A stretch of DNA of 64,000 bases from Gigaspora margarita (lineage: Eukaryota; Glomeromycota; Glomeromycetes; Diversisporales; Gigasporaceae): positions 2,765 to 66,764 of the forward strand of contig WTPW01000624.1 in NCBI GenBank assembly GCA_009809945.1, in the 5' to 3' direction. The position numbers and the translations under genes were made by a program. The notes beneath the pieces were generated by a model. It did not search any database. It was not told the origin of the DNA and saw nothing but the letters and a program-made list of their open reading frames with translations. Shown here one piece after another: positions 56,480 through 64,000 of this stretch; the stretch's first letter is position 1, and each line of letters opens with the position of its first letter.

Positions 56480-56744
56480 AAGTTCTTGTCAAGTATTTGT
56501 AAAAGCTATAGCAGAGCAATAGCAGAACCTTGGTTAATACTACTATTCTATATAATGCAAACTCTCATACTCTCTATTTATTGGTTTATTCGGTCCTTCA
56601 CTTAGTTTTTTCTTTAATTTTTCAAAAAGTAACAATTTTAGATTATTTTCTCCAGAAAATCAACATTTTTTACATACCCCAACTTTCTGTGCCAGGTTAT
56701 ATTGATCATTGTGATGTAGTAAAAAATTTAAAAAAATGGTAAAT

Positions 56745-57547
56745 TCATTAATAGTAGGGTTATCATTTTTGTTAGAGCACTAAAGGTGTTTTTTTATATT
56801 GATTCTTGATAAATAACAATTTTAGACAAAATGAACATTTGTTTTGAAATTTCCTAATCATGTTATATTATACCTGATTCTTGAAATCCAATTTGTGGGT
56901 CAGGGTTCTGCACCACAATGATTGACATAACCTGGTACAGAAATTTTGGGTATATTTTTTATATTTTAGAATGGAAACTTAGTTCGCATGAAGTCATGAG
57001 AATTTACATGCTCACAACACTGCCAAGTGCCCACATGGTGCCGATAAATGACTAATGTCTAATGGACAGGTAAAATAAAATTTCTAATTGGTGGATCTCA
57101 ACCTTTTAAAAGGTGCTTTGGAACATTTTTAATTGTAATTATAGTGCTAAGATCAGATAGAATTGTACTATATAATTTTTATAAGTGTAATATAGACTTA
57201 GCCTATACTTATCTAAATTGTTTTTTTTTTCTTTTTTCTTTTCTGTTTTTGTTTTTTTTTTGTTTTTCTTTTTCCTCTGTGCTATTTTTTGTTTGTTTTT
57301 TTCTGCTTTTTTGTTTTCTTGTAAGTGCATTTTTATCTTTTTCTCCTTTTTCCTTTATATGCTTGTTGTAAAGAAGTTAAAATTTAAAGATAAAAAAGTG
57401 GTCTTGATATGGCATCTAACACCAGTTAGTGATTAATAAGGTTTAATCAAATTATATACTCTGAGCCAGGTTAAGATTAATATTGGTATAGTAGATCACT
57501 TTGGGTATTTAATACTTGAAGAGTCTCTTTTATACAGAACATTTATA
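56745..57547. other. Intergenic with pyrimidine-rich tract
   Basis: 57220-57320 is a T-rich/TTTTTCTTT tract that generates artefact frames (poly-Phe, poly-Lys). The rest is unassigned. Confidence 0.5.
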
Positions 57548-57557
57548 GTTCTTTGTA

Positions 57558-59141
57558 GAGTTCCTACAAATCCAGATCAAATCAAACTTTAGGCCAAGTT
57601 TAAGTTTGCTTTGATTTTAAATCAAACCCGATCTCAAGCTAGTATTAAAAAAATATTTGAGTTTGATTTGAAGCAAACTTTTTAGTTAAATTTGAGTTTG
57701 GTTTGGGTTTGAGTATAAAGTTTGCAAACTAGTTTGAGTTTGAATACTGTATATTGCCAAAAATAAGCTATTTCCAAAAATAAACTACTCCCTCTCTTTT
57801 GGTCAAGAAATGCAAAAATGTCTTTGAGCTAAAAATAAGCTAACCACGATTGATAAAAGTTGCTACATAGTAAAGTCCAAATTTTACTAAGTAAATCGAT
57901 TAAAATCGCTTAAGTAACTTCATTCAGGATATCAAAATACATATACTATAAAATTTACAACGAAATTAGAGAACTTTTTATTAAATGGATTTTTAATATT
58001 TACGTTCAATAAAGAGATTAAAATTTTATTAACAAAATATATTCATTGAAAGTAAAAATTAAAAGTCAAATAATAAAAAGTACTTATATTTTGATAAAAC
58101 TTTCAGAGTAGGTGTAGTTAGTTTTCCAAATAAGTTTACTTAAGTGCCAATAATAGATTTCATAGTAGAATTTAGACTTTACTATGTAACTACTATTGGT
58201 GATTAACCAAAAATTGATTTTATCTAAAAATAAGTAACACTGAATTTTTTGCATCCAAAATCATCCAAAAAAAGTAACTTATTTTCAGAAACATACAATA
58301 ATATAAATACTATATATTGCCAAAAATAAGCCACTTCTGAAAATAAACTACCCCCTCTATTAGTCAAAAAACTCAAAAACGTCTTTGACCAGAAAATAAG
58401 CTATCCTACAATCGATGAAAGTTGCTATATAGTAAAGTCCAAACTTTACTAAGCAAATCGATTAAAGTTGCTTAAGTAATCTTATTTAGGATATCAAAAT
58501 ACATATTCTTTGAAATTTATAACAAAATTTGAGAATTTTTTATTAATTGGTTTTTATTTTTACATTCAACAAAGAGATTAAAATTTTATTAACAAAATAT
58601 TCTTGATAAACATTAAAATTAAAAGTCAAATAATAAAAAGTACTCTGATTTTGATAAAACTTTTACATATTTGTAGTTTAGTCTCCCAAACAAGTCTACT
58701 TAAGTGCTAATAATCGATTTATATAGTAAAACTTAAACTTTACTATGTAACAACTATTGGTGACTAACCAAAAATTGATTATATCTGAAAATAAGCTACC
58801 CCAGATTTTAGTGTCCAAAATCATCCAAAAAAGGCAGCTTATTTTTAAAATATATAGTATATTTATATATTTTAAACAAGTTTTACTTAAATACAAAGTT
58901 AAAATTAAGAAGCTTGTTTAAAATTTAAAATATATTTATATTATTCGAACTCAAACTAGTTTGCAAACTTCAAATCAAACTCAAATCATACTTTATATGA
59001 AATTTGGGTTTGGTTTGAATTTGATTATTTTTTTATTTGAGTTTGGTTTGATTTTAAACTTTATAAAATTTATAGTTTGAGTTTGGTTTGATTTGGGGTT
59101 TGATCAAACTTAAATCAAACCTGGATCAACTTTGGAACTAT
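57558..59141. mobile_element. Element E2, 1.58 kb, 10-bp TSD, TTTGA-rich ends
   Basis: GTTCTTTGTA is duplicated at 57548-57557 and 59142-59151. The left zone (57558-57750) and right zone (58915-59141) are degenerate arrays of GATCAAATCAAACTT and TTTGAGTTTGGTTTGA words, ending in GAGTTCC and GGAACTA. Between them are two tandem AAATAAGC foldback cores (57740-58300 and 58305-58860). A 10-bp duplication fits Mutator-like transposition, with no transposase inside. It is the intact relative of the 9205-17269 composite. Confidence 0.85.
57740..58860. repeat. Two tandem family E core palindromes
   Basis: Each ~560-bp unit starts ATACTGTATATTGCCAAAAA or ATACTATATATTGCCAAAAA, with arms TTGCTACATAGTAAAGTCCA and GACTTTACTATGTAACTACT and a centre near the AAAATTTTATTAACAAAATAT stretch. 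The units are ~75-80% alike by eye. Confidence 0.75.
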
Positions 59142-59149
59142 GTTCTTTG

Positions 59150-59570
59150 TATTTGTACAAAGCAGTTATTGACTGTACTGTTCACTAATAAAAAGAGGTA
59201 AGATCGCTAAATTAAAAAAATAATTACTATAGATAATTATCATCTGTGATCTATAATACAAATTCAAAAAACAATTTTTATTAAATAAAAATTAAATCTC
59301 TTTAATATTAAGGTAATGGTAAAGGTTAGAGATTAGGATAGGACTTTATATATAGTAAAATTTAGCAAAAAATTTTTTTGCATAAAAAAAAGTAGTTACA
59401 TAGACAAAATTTTAGGTTAGAAGCAATTTTAGCAATTTTTAAAAATTTTTTTGTTTTTGTTATACAAAATTAATCTACATATTACACCCGATCCAGAATT
59501 CTAATTGGTAAATTGACTACAAGTGTAATCACCTGTAGTATAAATTAGTAATTTCCTAAATTCAAACTAC
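59150..59570. mobile_element. Degraded family J piece and AT-rich DNA
   Basis: 59310-59540 keeps the J order GGTTAGAGATTAGG, AAAAAAGTAGTTACATAGAC, ATATTACACCCGATCC, TTGGTAAATTGAC. The ends are not well defined. Confidence 0.45.
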
Positions 59571-59574
59571 TAAT

Positions 59575-59989
59575 CACAGGTTGAACAAATGAATACCAGA
59601 TATATACTAGATACATAATGAAAAACAAGTTTCTTAGTATATACTCAGTTTTCAACTAAAGATTCACCAAATAATGGATACATATTAGTAGCATATAGGA
59701 TACATAATGGTAAGCTACCAGGAGGTAGATCGATATCGGTAATATAACAGTAACATACCAGGACATCACAATAACTTACTGTCAATAAGATACCGAGATG
59801 TCCTGGTATACTACTATTATATTACTGATATTGACCTACCTCTTGGTAGCTTACTGTTATGTATTCTATATACTACCAATATGTATCTGTTATTTGGTGG
59901 ATCCCTGGTTGAATACTGGGTACATACCAGAAAACTTGTTTCCTGTTATGTATCTGGTATATACCTGGTATTCATTTGTTCAATCTGTG
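59575..59989. mobile_element. Foldback with CACAGGTTGAACAAATGAAT ends
   Basis: CACAGGTTGAACAAATGAAT, then ACCAGATATATAC, is inverted at the right (GTATATACCTGGTATTCATT, then TGTTCAATCTGTG). Arms of ~200 bp meet near 59785 and are full of TACCAG/CTGGTA words. Open frames across it are chance. Confidence 0.8.
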
Positions 59990-59999
59990 AATATTCATA

Positions 60000-60240
60000 G
60001 TTTTTTTATATTTTAAATATAAAGTTTCATAATAATACTATCATAATGAAATATAGCAAATCTCTTTTAGTTATCATTTATCTAAAAAGATTTTGAGATA
60101 TAGTAGTTATTTAATAGTAGTTGTTTATTATTTCAATTGGTGCTACAAATATAGTTTTTGTTTTTTTATTTCATGAGATTTTTTGTATTATATACAAATA
60201 AGAGCATATTTACTTAATAATTCATATACTTAAAATAAAG
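60000..60240. other. AT-rich DNA, nothing assigned
   Basis: No feature was seen. Confidence 0.4.
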
Positions 60241-60249
60241 AAAAAATTT

Positions 60250-60940
60250 TTTAGATATAAGACCATGTGCTTTCAAGGGTTAAAAAGACAAAAAGAACAT
60301 ATTATTAGCAAGTATACCAAAGTTAAAAAAAATGAAAGCTCAAGGATTTAATAAAAAGGTGAGTAAGTTTATTTCAAATAGTAAGTTGAAGGTAATATGT
60401 AAAATTGGCTATTACTAATCTTGTTCTTATATATAAACAATACAGATATATCTTTAAAATTTTAGAAGCATTAATAACAGCTTTAAAAAAAAAGACACAT
60501 ATAATATGAATATTTTCTTTATTTAAGAATGCTATAACTATAAGTTCAAGTCTTTAATAATATAAACTTTTATCCTTAGACCAAATATGAATAAATCAAA
60601 ATTTCAAGATATTGAACCTGAAATGTTAGTAACATATATCAGTATTAAAGAGTTAAGCAATGCTAATAGCAATGGGTTTAATATTCATTGTATTAATTAA
60701 TATATTTTTTAATCTTTTATTGTTTTTAAGTTTAATAATACTGAAGATATTCTGAGCTTTTTGTTAGCAAAACCTTTCAAAATTGGGATCAAATAAAGAA
60801 TTTTATAAAAAAAATATGCTATTTCTAAAGGCCATGGAGTACAGGTTGGTAGTAGTAGAAAAATATATACAGAAACTTAGCAAATAATAAAACAAACCTG
60901 TTTATACCACTATTTTGAAAATTTTAAAACCATATAGGAT
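60250..60940 (+). pseudogene. Unidentified coding relic, possibly once spliced
   Basis: A piece ending ILLASIPKLKKMKAQGFNKK before GTGAGT (about 60361) is followed, after an ATCCTTAG acceptor at 60578, by RPNMNKSKFQDIEPEMLVTY and ISIKELSNANSNGFNIHCIN. A third block with ISKGHGVQVGSSRKIYTET lies near 60815-60880. Codon content is better than background, but stops intervene. No family was recognised. Confidence 0.35.
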
Positions 60941-60944
60941 ATTC

Positions 60945-62245
60945 TGAGTCTAAAAATACATTAAATCAGCAGTATTGTTTTTATTTTACTTGAAATTTGG
61001 AGAAAATATGCTTAAATTTGACTTTTTTGATCAAAAATCCAAAATTGTGCATCTATTCTCCAAATTTCAAGTAAAATAAAAATAACTCTACATATTTGGT
61101 GTATTTTTAGATGCTGTACAAGTTTACTTAGTGCATTAAGTTAGAATTAATCAGTAAAAATTTGTGAATCATAAGATTTTATAGAATTTTATTAATAAAA
61201 TTTTATAAAATCTTATAATACATAAATTTTTATTTATTAATTCTAACTTTATGCACTAAGTAAACATGTAGAGCACCTAAAAATAAATCAAATTGGCAGG
61301 GTTATTTTTATTTTACTTAAAATTTGGAGAATAGATGCATAATTTTGGATTNTTGATCAAAAAAGTTAAATTTAAGCATCTTTTCTTCAAATTTCAGGTA
61401 AAATAAAAACAATACTGCCAATTTAATGTAGTTTTAGACTCTTGACAAGTTTATCTAGTGCATTAAGTTAGAATTAATTAGTAAATATTGTAAATAATAA
61501 GATTTTATAGAATTTTATTAATAAAATTCTATATAATCTTATTATTAATAAAATTTTACTAATTAATTCTAACTTATTGCACTAGGTAAACTTGTACAGC
61601 ATCTAAAATACATCAAATTGGTAGGATTATTTTTATTTTACTTGAAATTTGAAGAATAGATACATAATTTTAGATTTTTGATCAATAAAGCCAAATTTAA
61701 GCATCTTTTCTTCAAATTTCAAGTAAAATAAAAATAACCCTGCCAATTGATGTATTTTTAGGTGCTGTACATATTTATTTAGTGCATAAAGTTAGAATTA
61801 ATTAAAAAAATTTATGTATTTTAAGATTTTATGGAATTTTATTAATAAAATTCTATAAAATTTTATAATTCACAAAATTTTACTAATTAATTCTAACTAC
61901 ATGCACTAAATAAACTTATTTAGAACCTAAAAATACATCAGCAGAATTGTTTTTATTTTACTTAAAATTTGAGAAAGATGCTTAAATTTGACTTTTTTGA
62001 TCAAAAATCCAAAATTATGCATCTATTCTCCAAATTTTAAGTAAAATAAAAATAACTCTGCTGATTTGATGCATTTTTAGGTGCTTAATATGTTTACTTA
62101 GTATATAAAATTAGAATTAATTAATAAAAATTTGTGTATTATAAGATTTTATAAAATTTTATTAATAAAATTCTATAAAATCTTATGATTAATAAAATTT
62201 TACTAATTAATTCTAACTTTATGCACTAAGTAACTTGTTAGCACA
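60945..62245. repeat. Palindromic satellite array S3 (~324-bp unit)
   Basis: Landmarks at 61130, 61457, 61781 and 62100 give spacings of 327, 324 and 319. The second palindrome's asymmetric core is found in both orientations in successive units (forward, reverse, reverse, forward). One N at 61352. Confidence 0.85.
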
Positions 62246-62254
62246 CAAAAATAA

Positions 62255-62390
62255 ATATAAATATATTCAAACTTAGACCAGTTTGTATAAAATTTAAAGT
62301 CTGAGTCTGGTCTGATCCTGGACCGGACCTGAACTAAACCTATTCTGAACCTGGCCAGACATAAACTAGGTCTAATCATTTGTTGTTTAA
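62255..62390. repeat. Terminal degenerate array beside S3
   Basis: AAAGTCTGAGTCTGGTCTGA, TCCTGGACCGGACCTGAAC and AACCTGGCCAGAC words match the terminal zones of the 53336-55132 element. The matching left end before 60945 is not found, so this element is truncated. Confidence 0.6.
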
Positions 62391-62394
62391 GTCC

Positions 62395-63520
62395 TTCCCC
62401 TCTAAAAAATTTTGAACTTGTTATGTTAAACAAAAAATTAAATTGGAGTGGCCTTACTGCTCAAGCAGATACAACTATCAAAATACAGTCAGGGGATATA
62501 CCAAATTAGGAAATCAGATTCTAGAATGATCCACATATTGGATCTCAGATTTGATTGGTTCTTGTACACCTTTTGGTCAGCATTCTTCAGGAATTTTTTT
62601 ATGCCCCAAATTTATTACTAAACCCCTGAATAAGTGCATAGGTAGATAGTAGAGAACATATAGTTTAAATAATCCACAATAATCTATGTGAGTTACTGCT
62701 TGTTAAAAAGTAGATGAGACCTGAAATTCAAGAATATTTTATGCACAAGCAGAAAGGTAAGAAGGTAATATTGCTCACAAATTATATGCTTTTAAGCTTC
62801 TTACCTTTGTGAAAAGGCTTTTGCTATAGCTATAGAGCATTTAGCTTAAAAAATCCACTAAATAATCTATTATAGCTAATTTTCTATTAAAGTAATTAGA
62901 ACCTGTAAAATAAAGCATGTTGAAGTGAAAATTTTCTTAATAGAAGGTTTGGAATCAGATATTGTACAAAGCAAAGCGATAAAGAATAGATGATTCAAAT
63001 TATATAAATAATATGCTCATGTCTGATAATAACAAGTTATTTATTTTATTTTCTTGTTATTATAGATTAATATCTATATCATATTTTTAGGACAGGAAAA
63101 TGAATCATGGGGGTGTGTTATCATAGTGATGATGGATATTTTTTTTGTTCAGGAAGCGGCATGCCATATGGTTTATTGTACTAAAAATGAAATTAACTTA
63201 GGTAACCAATATTTATAATTAAAAGTTATATTTTTTAAATAAACAGACAGAAATTTAATAATTATAAAATACTTTAATGCCATCTTGCAGCAATTTCAAA
63301 AGCATTCTATTTTCTTGTATTGTGTTTAGATCAGTTCAAACCAATTAATTAGTAGCAGAAAATGAAAAATATAAACCACACAAGAATGATTCAATAATTA
63401 ACAAATAACTAATAAAGAAATAACAAAATAATTATTGTATAATTAATTTATTTAATAATGAGTGAACAAATTAATTTATTTAATAATTAGAAAATTTATT
63501 TAGTTAATAATTAGCAAAGA
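62395..63520. other. AT-rich DNA, nothing assigned
   Basis: There are some less AT-rich words (CAGTCAGGGGATATACC, GGATCTCAGATTTGATTGG) but no open frame, domain or inverted boundary that I can defend. Confidence 0.35.
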
Positions 63521-63549
63521 TATCATTAAATCTGGATTTATTAATTTTG

Positions 63550-64000
63550 TGCACTGTGCACAGCTGTGCACCTCATAAAAACAAATACAAACAATAATTA
63601 GAATAACTGTGCACCCCATGTAGGACTGTTAATGGAGCATAATACTCTGGAGTAAGCTAGGAGTATAAACTACTCCATGCCAGTGTGGTTTAGTTATTGC
63701 ACCACTTTAGATTAATGTAAAAAGAAAACAGAGTGATTTATACTCTAGAGTTACTGCTAATACTGCTTTGAATTAAAAATATAAATAATTTATTGCTAAT
63801 TGTTATACATCGAAAATAAAAATTATCAAGTTAATTAACATTGTAGCATTTAATAGAGTTTGTTCTAGATATTGAAATATATATTGCAATTTAGAAAATA
63901 GTTTTAATATGTCATAAAATTTAATCTGAAGTGACAATTTGGAGCAAATTATGGAGTATTATCTGGAGTTGTGACCTCCAGTATAGTGTGGTTTTAATAT
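63550..64000. repeat. GTGCAC palindromes and GGAGTA-word repeat at window edge
   Basis: TGCACTGTGCACAGCTGTGCAC (63550-63571) is a cluster of nested GTGCAC palindromes, and ACTGTGCACCCCATGTAGG follows. From 63630 to the end, words such as ACTCTGGAGTAAGCTAGGAGT, AGTGTGGTTT and GGAGTATTATCTGGAGTTGTG recur. This suggests another short-period terminal array that continues past the window. Confidence 0.4.

Larger units (their letters stand above)
55320..56590 (+). pseudogene. Unidentified coding relic split by retroposon R3
   Basis: Joining 55425-55510 to 56496 onward (without R3) gives an uninterrupted frame reading GLGTLVKDYKTIEQVVGEYK, then KFLSSICKSYSRAIAEPWLI and LLFYIMQTLILSIYWFIR. Upstream pieces have stops. 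A second frame at 56530-56739 contains NIFYIPQLSVPGYIDH. No family was recognised; a decayed transposon or host gene. Confidence 0.4.

Noticed and set aside
57139..57436. Poly-Phe and poly-Lys frames
   Set aside because: They come from a T-rich tract; composition is purely simple-sequence.

Overview
The window reads as a very AT-rich, repeat-saturated eukaryotic nuclear contig, most likely fungal. I favour an arbuscular-mycorrhizal fungus (Glomeromycotina, Rhizophagus-like). The grounds are a secreted proteinase-K-type subtilase with short GT-AG introns of mostly 70-100 bp, a decayed SWIM-type MULE transposase, a decayed BED/hAT transposase, extreme AT content, and dozens of foldback elements with no LTR-rich landscape. 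The taxon is an inference, not a direct observation. I saw no rRNA, tRNA gene, CRISPR array or bacterial-style operon.

Layout. 1-900: unassigned AT-rich DNA. 1063-5735: one foldback element (family C) carrying a MULE with terminal inverted repeats (1494-4034) and a second foldback (F1), which in turn holds a minus-strand poly(A) retroposon. 6563-9044: a large foldback (family D) holding a 1.03-kb palindrome with a 4-bp target duplication. 9205-17269: an 8-kb nested composite bounded by TTTGA-rich inverted repeats and a 9-bp duplication. It contains a tRNA-headed retroposon, four hAT-like MITEs and a palindromic satellite array. 18.3 kb: an orphan exon-like piece. 22.0-28.1 kb: one hAT transposase gene broken into four or more blocks by foldbacks and by a second tRNA-headed retroposon. 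28.3-29.3 kb: a palindrome with an assembly gap in one arm. 30.2-31.0 kb: a second minus-strand retroposon. 31.7-34.6 kb: MITEs, a degenerate satellite array and a truncated third tRNA-headed retroposon. 35.2-36.3 kb: a Gln/Asn-rich coding relic. 36.7-41.3 kb: the least repetitive stretch, with one possible spliced minus-strand gene.

41369-43421 holds the only well-supported protein-coding gene: an eight-exon S8A subtilase with signal peptide, I9 propeptide and the full Asp/His/Ser triad. Two of its exons are microexons (25 and 7 nt), and exon 1 has a one-base frame break in a T run. 43.5-64 kb returns to repeats: TA-flanked and foldback elements, a 2.2-kb foldback, a 9-bp minisatellite, two more arrays of the ~324-bp palindromic satellite, a 1.58-kb element with a 10-bp duplication, a poly(A) retroposon and coding relics.

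The genes do not form a pathway. The window is mainly a record of repeated nested insertion around one secreted protease gene. Boundaries given to the base rest on visible inverted repeats or duplications; others are approximate.
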